Positions 51,424-60,622 of a stretch of DNA of 64,000 bases are shown one piece after another. The notes below the pieces were generated by a model. That model did no database searches. It worked only from the letters and a program-made list of their open reading frames with translations, and had not been told where the DNA came from. The translations under genes and the position numbers were made by a program. The first letter of the stretch is position 1. Each line of letters starts with the position of its first letter. The DNA is taken from assembly GCF_025905425.1 (NCBI RefSeq), contig NZ_CP109603.1:62001-126000 (forward strand), written 5' to 3'. Source of the DNA: Pseudomonas putida. Lineage in GTDB: Bacteria > Pseudomonadota > Gammaproteobacteria > Pseudomonadales > Pseudomonadaceae.

Positions 51424-51540
51424 TGGCTGTGCTGGCCTCTTCGCGGGGCAAGCCCGCTCCCACAGGTAACTCACTGAACCTGAGGGCAGTGGAGTATCTG
51501 TGGGAGCGGGCTTGCCCCGCGAAGAGGCCAGCACAGCCAG
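51424..51540. repeat. Inverted REP pair
   Basis: Facing REP copies with outer flanks GGCTGTGCTGGCC and GGCCAGCACAGCC lie between the efflux operon and the convergent SDR gene; probably serves as terminator for both. Confidence 0.9.
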
Positions 51541-51547
51541 CCAAAAA

Positions 51548-52372
51548 TCAAAGCGGCCGCAGCAACCCGAACCGCTTGCGCAACACCCAGCCCAGCAGCC
51601 GCCGCGGCAACAGCCTGGCGATCAGCGGCAACGCCGTGCTGCCATTGCCCAACCTGACCACCGCAGGCACCGCCGTTTTGCGCGTAGCCGCCAACACCCC
51701 TTGAGCAAAAACCGCCGTCGGCGTCGGCCGGTCCTGTGAGGCCCGTGCCCGTGCCTGGACGTATTCGCGCAGCGGCCACCATGGCGAATCTGCGGCCAGC
51801 ACCTGATCGGCCTGGCGCTGGGCGTTGCTGGCGAATTGCGAGGCGATCGCCCCCGGCTGCACTTCCATCAGCCGAATGCCAAACGGCGCCAACTCCAGGC
51901 GCAGGGCATCGCTCAGGGCGTTGACCGCAGCCTTGGAGGCGCAGTAAGCACCGGCAAATGGTGTGACCAGCACGCCGGAAACGCTGCCGATGTTCACCAC
52001 CAGCCCACGCGCGCGGCGCAGCAGCGGGAACAACGCGCGGGTCACGCCGACCACGGCGAAGACGTTGGTTTCGAATTGCTGACGCATGGCGTCTACGCCA
52101 CCGTCGAGCAACGGGCCCATGGCGCCGAAGCCTGCGTTGTTGATCAGGATGTCGAGGCGGCCGTGGCTTGCTTGCAGCTCCTCGGCCAGTTGGGTCAGGG
52201 CTTGGCCATCATTGACGTCCAGTTGCCGGGCGGTGAAACCGGCGGCGGATAAATGCTCGACGTCTTCAGGTTTGCGGGCGGTGGCCCAGACTTCATGGCC
52301 GGCATCGCGGAAGGCGTCGGCCAGGGCGCGGCCGATGCCGCTGGAACAACCGGTGATCAGGACGGTGGGCAT
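51548..52372 (-). CDS. Short-chain dehydrogenase/reductase
   Basis: The 274-residue classical SDR has TGCSSGIGRALA (nucleotide loop, residues 7-18), LINNAGFGAMG, serine in NIGSVSG, and the active-site AYCASKAAVNALS with Tyr and Lys. It resembles retinol-dehydrogenase-like SDRs such as YbbO. The ATG at 52372 gives the family N-terminus; a longer frame crosses a REP hairpin. The substrate is unknown. Confidence 0.87.
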   Translation of the reverse strand: MPTVLITGCSSGIGRALADAFRDAGHEVWATARKPEDVEHLSAAGFTARQLDVNDGQALTQLAEELQASHGRLDILINNAGFGAMGPLLDGGVDAMRQQFETNVFAVVGVTRALFPLLRRARGLVVNIGSVSGVLVTPFAGAYCASKAAVNALSDALRLELAPFGIRLMEVQPGAIASQFASNAQRQADQVLAADSPWWPLREYVQARARASQDRPTPTAVFAQGVLAATRKTAVPAVVRLGNGSTALPLIARLLPRRLLGWVLRKRFGLLRPL

Positions 52373-52407
52373 GGGGGAGGGCCTTGGGTCGGGTAAGTTT
52401 GTGTTGT

Positions 52408-52453
52408 CTGTACTGGCCTCTTCGCGGGCTTGCCCGCGAAGAGGCCAGTACAG
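52408..52453. repeat. Collapsed REP pair forming a perfect hairpin
   Basis: Two exact 22-base complementary arms (52408-52429 and 52432-52453) are separated only by TT. The outer halves of two facing REPs are joined at their internal CGGGC/GCCCG palindromes, and everything between is missing. Confidence 0.85.
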
Positions 52454-52461
52454 GCAATGCA

Positions 52462-52926
52462 TCAGTTGGCAAATGTACCCTGCAGATGCTCGGCACGAAA
52501 CTCCAGCGTCTGTGGCCGATAGCCAGAGCGCAGGGGCGGTACCGGCAGGCAATCCTTCCACTCGGCACCCGGCTGGAGCTCACCCGGCCCGCGATAACGC
52601 GGCGCGCTGTAGGTGTTCTCGGCAAGGTTGACGGTATCGCCCGGCGCATACGCCCCCACCCGCCAACGCAGTTCGGTCAGCGGGGCCTTGTTGCCGTTCT
52701 TCATCTGCACACGCAGCGCACGGTCGGCGGGGCACTCGTCCGGGGCGTAGTTCAGGCGCAGGTCCAGGCGTGCCAGTTGCGTGGCTTCGCGGGTGTCTTG
52801 CCAGGCTACGAACAGGGCGACCAGGCCCAGGCCGCAGACAGCGGCCAGGGATATTGGCAGGGCTTTGGCCGGGTAGCGCAGCAGCAGCACCAGCCAGGTG
52901 AGGATGAGGAAGGCACCGATGATCAT
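52462..52926 (-). CDS. Small membrane-anchored protein of unknown function
   Basis: The 154-residue protein has two N-terminal hydrophobic helices (IIGAFLILTWLVLLLRY and LPISLAAVCGLGLVALFVAW). A periplasmic domain of about 100 residues follows with LDLRLNYAPDECPADRALRVQMKNGNKAPLTELRWRVGAYAPGDT, resembling small proteins sometimes labelled multidrug transporter in Pseudomonas without functional evidence. It lies downstream of algA on the same strand but is separated by REP-like sequence, so membership in the alginate operon is doubtful. Confidence 0.75.
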   Translation of the reverse strand: MIIGAFLILTWLVLLLRYPAKALPISLAAVCGLGLVALFVAWQDTREATQLARLDLRLNYAPDECPADRALRVQMKNGNKAPLTELRWRVGAYAPGDTVNLAENTYSAPRYRGPGELQPGAEWKDCLPVPPLRSGYRPQTLEFRAEHLQGTFAN

Positions 52927-52991
52927 GGGGCTTGCAGACCTTGGTTGCGCGGGGTCTGACCATCGTAGCGTGAAATGGGGGAGGGCTCAAA

Positions 52992-53070
52992 AGTGGGAGG
53001 GCTTTGCCCTCCTTTCGCGACACAAGGCCGCTCCTACAGGATCGTGTGACCTTTGAGGGAGCGGCCCCGG
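52992..53070. repeat. Diverged REP-like elements after algA
   Basis: A variant copy (TTTCGCGACACAAGGCCGCTC then CTACAGG) and a weak facing piece (GGGAGCGGCCCCGG) lie between algA and the small membrane protein gene; a short hairpin GGAGGGCTTTGCCCTCC precedes them. Confidence 0.65.
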
Positions 53071-53078
53071 GGCTTCAC

Positions 53079-54533
53079 TTACTGCGCAATGGTTTTCACC
53101 GAAATCCCACGCTCGACCGGCGTCGAGGTGCGCCCATACACGTCCTCGAAACGCTCGATATCATCCTCGCCCAGGTAGCTGCCGGACTGCACTTCGATGA
53201 TCTCCAGCGGGATCTTGCCCGGGTTGCGCAGGCGGTGGATCGAGGCGATGGGAATGTAGGTCGACTGGTTCTCGGTGAGCAGGAACACGTTCTCGTCGCA
53301 CGTCACCTCGGCGGTACCGGACACCACGATCCAGTGCTCGGCGCGGTGGTGGTGCATCTGCAACGACAGGCTGGCGCCAGGCTTGACGGTGATGTGCTTG
53401 ACCTGGAAGCGCCCACCCATGTCCACCGAATCGTACGAGCCCCATGGGCGGTACACTTCCAGGTGGTTCTGGGTTTCGCTGCGGCCTTGCTCGTCAAGGG
53501 TCTTGACCATCTGCTTGACGCCTTGGACCTTGTCCTTGTGGGCAATCATCATGGCGTCCTTGGTCTCGACCACGACGATGTTTTCAAGGCCGATCACCGA
53601 CACCAGCTTGCCGTTGCCGTGGATCATGCAGTTGCGGCTGTCCTGCACCACCACATCGCCCTTGGTAACGTTGCCGTTGTCATCCTTGTCGTGCACTTCC
53701 CACAACGACGACCAGCAGCCCACGTCGCTCCAGCCGGCCGACATCGGCACCACGCAGGCGCGTTGGGTTTTCTCCATCACCGCGTAGTCGATGGAGTTGT
53801 CCGGGCAGCAGGCGAAGGTGGCTTCATCGATGCTCAGCACATCACCGTCTTCCTGGCTGCGCTCAAGGGCCAGCACGCAGGTGTCGTAAATGTCGGCGTC
53901 GTGCTTTTTCAGCTCTTCGAGGAAGCGGCTGGCGCGGAACAGGAACATGCCGCTGTTCCAGAAGTAGCCGCCGGCCTTGACGAACTCGGCGGCGCGTTTC
54001 TCGTCGGGCTTTTCAACGAACTGCGCGACCCGCGCCACGCCTTCGGGCAGCAACGCGTCCTGGCTGGAGCGGATGTAGCCATAGCCGGTCTCGGGTTTGG
54101 TCGCCGGCACGCCGAACAGCACCATCTCGCCACGCTCGGCGGCCACGGTGGCCAGGGCCAGGGCGCGCTGCAGGGCTTTCTGATCGTCGATCACATGGTC
54201 GGCAGGCAGCACCAGCATCAGCTCGTCGCGGCCCTCGCTGATCAGCTTCATCGCGGTCATCGCCACGGCGGGGGCGGTGTTGCGCCCGAAGGGCTCCATC
54301 AGGATGGCCTGGGTTTCGAGTTTCAGCGCGCCCAGCTGTTCCTGGACGATGAACGTGTGGTCCTTGTTGCAGACCACGATTGGCGCGTCCATGCCTTCGA
54401 ACACCAGGCGCTGGATGGTTTGTTGGAACAGTGTGTGTTTACCGGTCAGGGCCAGGAACTGCTTGGGGAACTGCTTGCGCGACAGAGGCCACAGACGCGA
54501 ACCGCTACCACCAGAAAGAATTACCGGGATCAT
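53079..54533 (-). CDS. algA: Mannose-1-phosphate guanylyltransferase / mannose-6-phosphate isomerase
   Basis: The 484-residue bifunctional enzyme supplies GDP-mannose for alginate. The N-terminal half has the pyrophosphorylase signature ILSGGSGSRLWPLSRKQFPKQF and FVEKPDEKRA. The C-terminal half is the isomerase cupin (VKPGASLSLQMHHHRAEHWIVVSGTAEV, with metal-binding His and Glu). It is the last gene of the alginate operon in the standard order, 37 bases after algF. Confidence 0.97.
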   Translation of the reverse strand: MIPVILSGGSGSRLWPLSRKQFPKQFLALTGKHTLFQQTIQRLVFEGMDAPIVVCNKDHTFIVQEQLGALKLETQAILMEPFGRNTAPAVAMTAMKLISEGRDELMLVLPADHVIDDQKALQRALALATVAAERGEMVLFGVPATKPETGYGYIRSSQDALLPEGVARVAQFVEKPDEKRAAEFVKAGGYFWNSGMFLFRASRFLEELKKHDADIYDTCVLALERSQEDGDVLSIDEATFACCPDNSIDYAVMEKTQRACVVPMSAGWSDVGCWSSLWEVHDKDDNGNVTKGDVVVQDSRNCMIHGNGKLVSVIGLENIVVVETKDAMMIAHKDKVQGVKQMVKTLDEQGRSETQNHLEVYRPWGSYDSVDMGGRFQVKHITVKPGASLSLQMHHHRAEHWIVVSGTAEVTCDENVFLLTENQSTYIPIASIHRLRNPGKIPLEIIEVQSGSYLGEDDIERFEDVYGRTSTPVERGISVKTIAQ

Positions 54534-54570
54534 GATGTTTCTCCAATAAGGTCGTTAACGAGGCAGGGGA

Positions 54571-55218
54571 TCAGTTGGTGGACACTGGGCGAGTGACCCA
54601 GACCGGCGACAGGCTGCTGCCGGAACCGGTGACGTACAGCACGGCCGCTTCGCCGCGCTCCAGGGCGACGGGTTTGACGTCGCTGACTTTCTTGTCGCCT
54701 GCATACAGAGCGAGGTTGACCTTGACCGGGTTGATCTCACGCTCGCCACGGCCTTTGGCGGCCACTGGGGTGACCACTTCGGTCTTGCCGTCGGCGGTCT
54801 TCAGGGTCAACGACTGGTCGCTGAGGTTCTGTACGCGTACCAGGGCTTTCTGCTTGTTCTTGAACGGCGGTTCTTCGATCAGCTGCGGGCTGCCGCTGCC
54901 GCTGTTGACCAGGGTGTAGTACTTGTCCGAGGCCAGCTTGACCGGCACGCTCTTGCCGCCGACTTGGGCGGTGTAGTCGCCACCGGGCAGGAAGCTGAAG
55001 TCGCTGCTGGCCTGGGCGCCAACCTGCTTGATCTGGGTGTTGCCGACCGAGGCGGCGGCAGGCGCGCTGGCCGCGTTGTACAGGCGCACGAAGGTCGAGC
55101 CTTTCGGTGCGGTCGGGCCGTACAGCGCGGCGTCGGCGCCGGCGAAGGCCTGCAGGGACGCAAGGGAAAGGCCGGCCGCGAGGGTGAGGGCTTTGGCAAT
55201 GGAAGTCTTGGTAGTCAT
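54571..55218 (-). CDS. algF: Alginate O-acetylation periplasmic protein AlgF
   Basis: The 215-residue protein has a signal peptide ending QAFA-GAD and two beta-rich domains. Length and segments (ALYGPTAPKGSTFVRLYNAA; KYYTLVNSGSG; QKALVRVQNLSDQSLTLKTADGKTEVV) match AlgF, which works with AlgI, AlgJ and AlgX in acetylating alginate in the periplasm. GAGGAA six bases before the ATG at 55218 decides this start over an ATG at 55224. Confidence 0.95.
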   Translation of the reverse strand: MTTKTSIAKALTLAAGLSLASLQAFAGADAALYGPTAPKGSTFVRLYNAASAPAAASVGNTQIKQVGAQASSDFSFLPGGDYTAQVGGKSVPVKLASDKYYTLVNSGSGSPQLIEEPPFKNKQKALVRVQNLSDQSLTLKTADGKTEVVTPVAAKGRGEREINPVKVNLALYAGDKKVSDVKPVALERGEAAVLYVTGSGSSLSPVWVTRPVSTN

Positions 55219-55238
55219 GTGCATTTCCTCTCTATCGA

Positions 55239-56402
55239 TCAGGGGTTCGTCCGGGTGGACGACAGGGCCAGGTTTTCTTCGGATTTACGTGAGTTCTTCA
55301 ACTGCGCGATCCACTGCGGATCGAAGCTGCTGAGGTCGTTTTTCATGGGCAGATAGCGTTCGGGGAATTCCCACACCACAACCTGTGGCGCGGCGTTTTT
55401 GAAAGCATCGCTTTGCAAGTACTTGAGCATCGGCAGCAGCGGGCCGTGGCCGTCTTCGGCGTAGTTGGCAACGTCGCTGCGCAGGGCCTGCTGCAGGGCG
55501 CCGAGGAAGTTCCAGTGCGGGTTGGCGCTGTAGCTGGTGCCCACCAGCGCGACGGGGATCTGGTGGTCGGCGAACAGCGCGTCACCGGCATCGCCGTCGG
55601 CATCAACGGAGCGCGTCGTGCGTTGCTGCAAGGTGTCCGGGGCCGGCAGCAGGTTGCTGAACAGCGGGTCGAGCGGCAGGAAATTGGTCAGGTCGCCTTT
55701 GTAGGGGGCCGTGCTGCCGGCTTCGGTGATGAAGGTCTGTGGGTCGCCGTTGAGCAGGCTCTGGCGGCTGACAGCTTCGGCCAAGGCCTGAGCGGCGACT
55801 TCGGCGCCCATCGGCGTCCAGTGGGTGTCGGTGCGCAGGAACACCTGGCCGCGGGCCTTGGCCTGTTCCATTGGCGCCATCAGGTCAGGGGCGAACACGT
55901 TGGCCTGCCGAGCCTGGGCGTGGAACTGGTTGTACAGGTCGTCATGCAGGCTGGCGGGCAGCGCCTTGCCGACATACTCCGAGTAGACCCGTGCCTTGGC
56001 CGGTACGATCGCCAGCACCAGCTGGCTGCCGTGCTGTTGCAGGGTGTCGCGCACGCCACGGATCAGCGCCAGGTTTTCCTGCATCAGTTGCTCGGCACCG
56101 GCGGTGGGTTTGAACTCTTCATCGCTGAACAGCCACTGGTCACGGCCGAGCACCACGCCCGGGCGGCCTTCGTTGAACAGCTTGAAGTCCAGCGCCGCCC
56201 AGAGGTTGGTGCCCAGGCGCTTGATCGGGAACTGCTCGTCGTAGTGGGTCTCGGCGGCCTTGGCCAGCTTGCCGTTGAGCAGGGTCATCTGCGCGGTGCG
56301 CTGGAAGCTTTCCAGGCCGCCGGTGGACCAGGCGCCCATGCCGACCAGCAGGCCGAGGAACGACAGCGAATAGGTGATGCGTAATGTCCGGGTCATGGTC
56401 AT
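55239..56402 (-). CDS. algJ: Alginate O-acetyltransferase AlgJ
   Basis: The protein has about 387 residues and is anchored by an N-terminal helix (ITYSLSFLGLLVGMGAWS). It has an SGNH-like acetyl-transfer fold: DTHWTPMG carries the catalytic Asp and His, and GTSYSANPHWNF the likely Ser nucleophile. It passes acetyl groups brought by AlgI toward AlgX and the polymer. Starts at 56402 and 56396 are both possible, with GAGG 3 or 9 bases upstream. The gene follows algI by about 5 bases. Confidence 0.95.
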   Translation of the reverse strand: MTMTRTLRITYSLSFLGLLVGMGAWSTGGLESFQRTAQMTLLNGKLAKAAETHYDEQFPIKRLGTNLWAALDFKLFNEGRPGVVLGRDQWLFSDEEFKPTAGAEQLMQENLALIRGVRDTLQQHGSQLVLAIVPAKARVYSEYVGKALPASLHDDLYNQFHAQARQANVFAPDLMAPMEQAKARGQVFLRTDTHWTPMGAEVAAQALAEAVSRQSLLNGDPQTFITEAGSTAPYKGDLTNFLPLDPLFSNLLPAPDTLQQRTTRSVDADGDAGDALFADHQIPVALVGTSYSANPHWNFLGALQQALRSDVANYAEDGHGPLLPMLKYLQSDAFKNAAPQVVVWEFPERYLPMKNDLSSFDPQWIAQLKNSRKSEENLALSSTRTNP

Positions 56403-56407
56403 CAACC

Positions 56408-57865
56408 TCAGAACTGGAAGTAAAGGAACGGCGAGTAGCTCTGCGCCGAAAGCTTGAGGATCGAGGCCACGAACAGCAGCAGGATCAGGGCGCGGGTCAT
56501 GACCCGGGTCCAGTCCAGGCCAATCGAGCCGTCAGCATTGATTTGCACCGGGGTCGCCTTGGGGGTTGGCTTGGCATTGCGGTAGAAGTCGCGCAGGCCG
56601 AAGTACGCCAGGGTGATGTAGGCGATGACCAGGGTGGCCACCTGCAGCCCGGTGAGCTGGGCGCGGTTGAGCTCGGACAGCTGCCATTCGCCGAAGCTGA
56701 ACATGGCGCCGTACATGCGTGCGGCCACGTGCAGGTTTTCGGCACGGAAGATGACCCAGCCAACCACCACCAGCAGGAAGGTGAACGCCCACTTGACCGG
56801 GTTGAAGCGTTGCGGGTTGGTGTCCAGGCCCAGCGCCCGTTCGATGGCCAGCCACATGCCGTGCCAGGCGCCCCAGAGGATGTAGGTGAAGTTGGCGCCG
56901 TGCCACAACCCGCCCAGCAGCATGGTCAGGAACAGGTTGCGGTAGGTGTTGAAGGTGCCCTTGCGGTTGCCGCCCAGGGTGATGTACAGGTAGTCGCGCA
57001 GCCAGGTCGACAGGCTGATGTGCCAGCGGCGCCAGAACTCGGTGATCGACTGGCTGATGTACGGCTGCTTGAAGTTCTCCATGAAGCGAAAGCCCATCAT
57101 CAGGCCAAGGCCGATGGCCATGTCGCTGTAGCCGCTGAAGTCGAAGTACAGCTGCGCGGTATAGGCCAGGGCGCCCAGCCAGGCGTCACCGGTGGTCGGG
57201 TTCTGCAGGGCGAAGCAATGGTCGGCGACGACCGCCAGGGTGTCGGCGATGAACACCTTTTTGATGAAGCCCTGCATGAAACGGGTGCAGCCTTCGGAGA
57301 ACTTGTCCAGGGTGTGGGTGCGGTTGTTGAACTGCTCGACCAGGTCCTTGAAGCGCAGCACGGGGCCGGCGATCAGGTGCGGGAAGATCGCCACGAACGC
57401 TGCGAAGTCGATCAGGTTGCGGGTGGCCGGGGTGTCGCCGCGGTACACGTCGATGATGTAGCTGATCGACTCGAAGATGTAGAACGAGATGCCGATTGGC
57501 AGCAGCACGTGGGTGAGGATGAACGGCTCCAGGCCAAACGAGCTGATGATCGCGTTGAGGCTGTCGACGCCGAAGTTGGCGTATTTGAAGTAGCCGAGGA
57601 TTGCCAGGTCCACACCCACGCCGAGCAGCAACCAGCGCTGGGCCGGTTTAGTGCGCACGCCAGCCGCGCCGACTTTCAGGCCGATCCAGTAGTTCCACAG
57701 GGTCACGCCGGCGAACAGGGCGAGGAAGTCCACGCGCCACCAGGCATAGAAGATGTAGCTGGCGACCAGCAACAGCAGGTTGCGATAGCGTTGCCCGCTC
57801 AAGTAATACAGGCCGAGGAAGATCGGCAAGAACAGGAACAGGAACACGTTGGACGAGAAGACCAT
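56408..57865 (-). CDS. algI: Alginate O-acetyltransferase membrane subunit AlgI (MBOAT)
   Basis: The 485-residue polytopic inner-membrane protein has VFSSNVFLFLFLPIFLGLYYL at the start and the MBOAT catalytic His in MLLGGLWHGANFTYILWG. It moves acetyl groups from the cytosol across the membrane. The frame opens further upstream, through the REP region, but ATG at 57865 has AGGAGA just before it and gives the family length. It is separated from algL by a REP pair, unlike the other junctions of this operon. Confidence 0.96.
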   Translation of the reverse strand: MVFSSNVFLFLFLPIFLGLYYLSGQRYRNLLLLVASYIFYAWWRVDFLALFAGVTLWNYWIGLKVGAAGVRTKPAQRWLLLGVGVDLAILGYFKYANFGVDSLNAIISSFGLEPFILTHVLLPIGISFYIFESISYIIDVYRGDTPATRNLIDFAAFVAIFPHLIAGPVLRFKDLVEQFNNRTHTLDKFSEGCTRFMQGFIKKVFIADTLAVVADHCFALQNPTTGDAWLGALAYTAQLYFDFSGYSDMAIGLGLMMGFRFMENFKQPYISQSITEFWRRWHISLSTWLRDYLYITLGGNRKGTFNTYRNLFLTMLLGGLWHGANFTYILWGAWHGMWLAIERALGLDTNPQRFNPVKWAFTFLLVVVGWVIFRAENLHVAARMYGAMFSFGEWQLSELNRAQLTGLQVATLVIAYITLAYFGLRDFYRNAKPTPKATPVQINADGSIGLDWTRVMTRALILLLFVASILKLSAQSYSPFLYFQF

Positions 57866-57946
57866 CCCGGTTCTCCTAAGTTGTTCACAGCATCCAGGGC
57901 AAAGCGCCCCCCAAACCCCCCAGTCCATGACTGAAGAGCAACTCAT

Positions 57947-58039
57947 TCCCTGTGGGAGCGGGCTTGCCCGCGAACAATGGCGAAGCCATTGCCAGACACC
58001 GCGGTGTCTTCTTCGCGGGCAAGCCCGCTCCCACAGGGA
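57947..58039. repeat. Inverted REP pair inside the alginate operon
   Basis: Facing REP copies (outer arms TCCCTGTGGGAGCGGGC and its complement) flank two small hairpins (CAATGGCGAAGCCATTG, ACACCGCGGTGT). It splits the operon between algL and algI; the gap between these genes is 193 bases against 2-37 bases at the others. Confidence 0.92.
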
Positions 58040-58058
58040 TTACTCCCGCATCGGGGTG

Positions 58059-59162
58059 TTACTTCTTGCTTTGTGCGCTCGGGTCATAGACCCGGGTCAG
58101 GTTGCCGCCCAGCCTGAAACTGTCGAACGGCTGCATGCCATGCTTGCGCTCAAGCGTGTCGCCGACACACTGGTACAGCGCGCACCAGGGTTCGAGCCAG
58201 GCGTACTTGCTGTCGACCTTGAGGTCTTTCATGTCCTGTTTTTCACCGGCACGCTCAGCAAAGTGACGCGGGTCGCGAGCCCCGGCCAGCACGCCTTCGC
58301 CCAGGCGCTGCAGGGCGAAGTTGTTTTCGCGGCGCAAGTCCACGCCATTGGCCTTGGCAAAGCTTGCGATCATCGCCAGCGGCGGCAGGGCGTAGTTGTG
58401 GTAGGCCAGGGCGCGCTGCTTGCGCTTGACTTCGTTGGGCAAGAAGCCCTGGTCGTCGACCTGGTTGACGCCGACCTTGTATTCCTTCACGGCCCAGTCG
58501 AACAGGTCGCGACGGTCGGTGGCCACGGCGGTGGCCATCACCGACCAGGCCGCCCAGTAGCTGTGGTTGTTGATCTTCGCCAGCGGTAGGCCGCTCCAGT
58601 CGCGCACGGTCTGTTCGGCGAGGCGGGCGAACCACTTCTCGATCAGCTCGGCCTGGGCCTGGTGCGCGGCCAGCGGTTGCGAGTTGGAGAACTTCAGGCG
58701 CAACCACGAACCGCTCATGCTGCCCAGCGCCCATTTGCGCATGGACTTGCCGGTGTGGTTGTAGTTGGTCGACATCAGCGCATCGGCCCGCGCCCAGGTC
58801 CCCAGCCAGGCCAGGGTGCAGTCGAGCTGCGCCGGGCGGCCGTCGCGCATGTACTGGTTGACCATCTTGGCGACGCCACGCTCAAGCGTGGTGATCTCTT
58901 TGGTGGAGTCGCGGAAGGCCTGTTCCGAATCCCGGTTCAAGGTCGCCCGGGCTTTGTCAGAGCCTTCGTACTTGCTGCGAAACTGCAGCGCGCCGGTGTA
59001 GGGCTTGGGCGCCGATTCGCAGCGGAACTTGCCGTCGCGAGTCTTGATCTTTTCGATCCCCTCGTAGTAGCCCTGGGGCGGCACCAGCGCGGCATGCGCG
59101 GCACCGCCGAACAGGGCCAGGGCGAGCAGGGCGGGGCTGAAGGTTCGCGTGATAGTGGTCAT
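58059..59162 (-). CDS. algL: Alginate lyase AlgL
   Basis: The 367-residue periplasmic polysaccharide lyase (PL5) has a signal peptide ending AAHA-ALV, the catalytic NNHSYW segment, [26 protein letters not shown] and the C-terminal [11 protein letters not shown]. It degrades alginate that escapes into the periplasm and is part of the secretion complex. It starts 7 bases after algX. Confidence 0.96.
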   Translation of the reverse strand: MTTITRTFSPALLALALFGGAAHAALVPPQGYYEGIEKIKTRDGKFRCESAPKPYTGALQFRSKYEGSDKARATLNRDSEQAFRDSTKEITTLERGVAKMVNQYMRDGRPAQLDCTLAWLGTWARADALMSTNYNHTGKSMRKWALGSMSGSWLRLKFSNSQPLAAHQAQAELIEKWFARLAEQTVRDWSGLPLAKINNHSYWAAWSVMATAVATDRRDLFDWAVKEYKVGVNQVDDQGFLPNEVKRKQRALAYHNYALPPLAMIASFAKANGVDLRRENNFALQRLGEGVLAGARDPRHFAERAGEKQDMKDLKVDSKYAWLEPWCALYQCVGDTLERKHGMQPFDSFRLGGNLTRVYDPSAQSKK

Positions 59163-59169
59163 GGTCGCC

Positions 59170-60609
59170 TCACTGGCCGGCTTGCGCGGTCTGCGCAGGC
59201 ACGGCGAAGTTGTTGCGTTTGCAGAGCTTGGCCTCGACCTTCTGGGTACCGTTTTCCGGCCCCTGGACCTCGAAGGCCAGCAGGTTCTGGTTGGCCCAGT
59301 CTTCGTCCTCGCGCATTTGGAAGACGAAGCGGCCGTCGGTGTCGGAGGTTTCCGGCTTCTCGAGCTTGATGTCCTCGTGGCGGCCGTTGAGGTACCAGAG
59401 GGTGGCCTGCAGCACCTTCACCGAAGGGTCTTCGAACTTGACGTCCATCTGCAGGTTGCGGTTGATCAGGTCTTTGATCACGCCGCCCTTGCCGTTGACC
59501 ATCAGCTCGTTCTTGCCGGGTTTGAGCGTGCTGCTGGCGCTCATCAGGGCCGGGCGCGCGTCACAGCCATCGTCGAGCAGGCCGAGGATCTGCCGCCAGA
59601 TGGTTTCCTGGTCCAGGCGATACAACGGCGAGAACTCCCAGATGAGGATCTTCGGCGGGTTGTTCTGGAATTCTTCGCTGCCCAGGTACTGGATCATCGA
59701 ACCTTCCAGGCCGCCACCGGGGAAGGCGACGTTGAGCACGTCGGCGCCGATGTACTGTTCGAGGAAACCCGAGAAGTTGTAGTTCTTGCCGCTGTGGCTG
59801 GTGCCGACCAGGGTGATCTGCGCGTTACCGCCATCGCCGAACAGGTCGTCGCCGCCGCTCGCGCCTTTTGGCTCGGTGGCGAACTGGTCCATGTACTGCA
59901 CGGCGTAGCTGGTGCCGCAGAGCTGGCCGGCGACGTTGTGCAGGGTGCCCGTCTTGCCCATGCGCCCGGACTTGTGGGTTTCGAACTCCTTGCGCGGAAT
60001 GCCTTCGAAGGCCGGCATATGGTGCACGGTGTCGGCCACGATTTTGGCCGCGCGCTCGGCGCCGTAGGGCGTCCAGTGCTGGTCGCCGCGGAAGTAGAAA
60101 TTCTTGCCCTGGTCGGCGGCGGCCAGTTGTTCGTTGGTCAGCGGCGACAGGTCGGGGACGTTGTAGCCCATGCCGGCGAAGCGCTTGAGCATGGCCTGGT
60201 AGTTGCCCAGCGCCTTCTGGTAGTCAAAGGCGGCTTTTTCTTCGGGCTTGAGCATGTTGCGGTTCACCAGGCCACGGGTCGGCTGGTAGACCACGACCAG
60301 TTCCACGCCGCGCTTCTTGAACGCGTCATGCACCTGCTGCAGGCGTTTGTAGCCGGCCGGCGTGGTGGTGAACTCGGTGCGCAGGTCTTCGCGGGTACGG
60401 AACAGCCAGTCGCCTTGGGCCTGCACCAGCGTGGTGAAATTCTGCTGGTAGCGGGTGGTGTAGCGGCTGGCGTCGTGCGCCTCGGGGCACAGCTGGCAGC
60501 AGGGTTCGGCGCTGAACGTCGGGGCTTTCACCTCGTCGGCGCGCACGCCTTGGCTGATCGCCAGGAGGGCGGCGGACAGGCCCAGCAGTTTCATCAGGTG
60601 TGGAGTCAT
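59170..60609 (-). CDS. algX: Alginate acetyltransferase AlgX
   Basis: The 479-residue periplasmic protein has a signal peptide ending VRA-DEV, an SGNH-like domain (DQHWTPYG with Asp and His; [19 protein letters not shown] with the nucleophile Ser) and a C-terminal carbohydrate-binding module. It performs the final acetyl transfer to mannuronate residues. AGGAAG eight bases before the ATG at 60609. Confidence 0.96.
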   Translation of the reverse strand: MTPHLMKLLGLSAALLAISQGVRADEVKAPTFSAEPCCQLCPEAHDASRYTTRYQQNFTTLVQAQGDWLFRTREDLRTEFTTTPAGYKRLQQVHDAFKKRGVELVVVYQPTRGLVNRNMLKPEEKAAFDYQKALGNYQAMLKRFAGMGYNVPDLSPLTNEQLAAADQGKNFYFRGDQHWTPYGAERAAKIVADTVHHMPAFEGIPRKEFETHKSGRMGKTGTLHNVAGQLCGTSYAVQYMDQFATEPKGASGGDDLFGDGGNAQITLVGTSHSGKNYNFSGFLEQYIGADVLNVAFPGGGLEGSMIQYLGSEEFQNNPPKILIWEFSPLYRLDQETIWRQILGLLDDGCDARPALMSASSTLKPGKNELMVNGKGGVIKDLINRNLQMDVKFEDPSVKVLQATLWYLNGRHEDIKLEKPETSDTDGRFVFQMREDEDWANQNLLAFEVQGPENGTQKVEAKLCKRNNFAVPAQTAQAGQ

Positions 60610-60622
60610 GGTCTGGGCTTCC

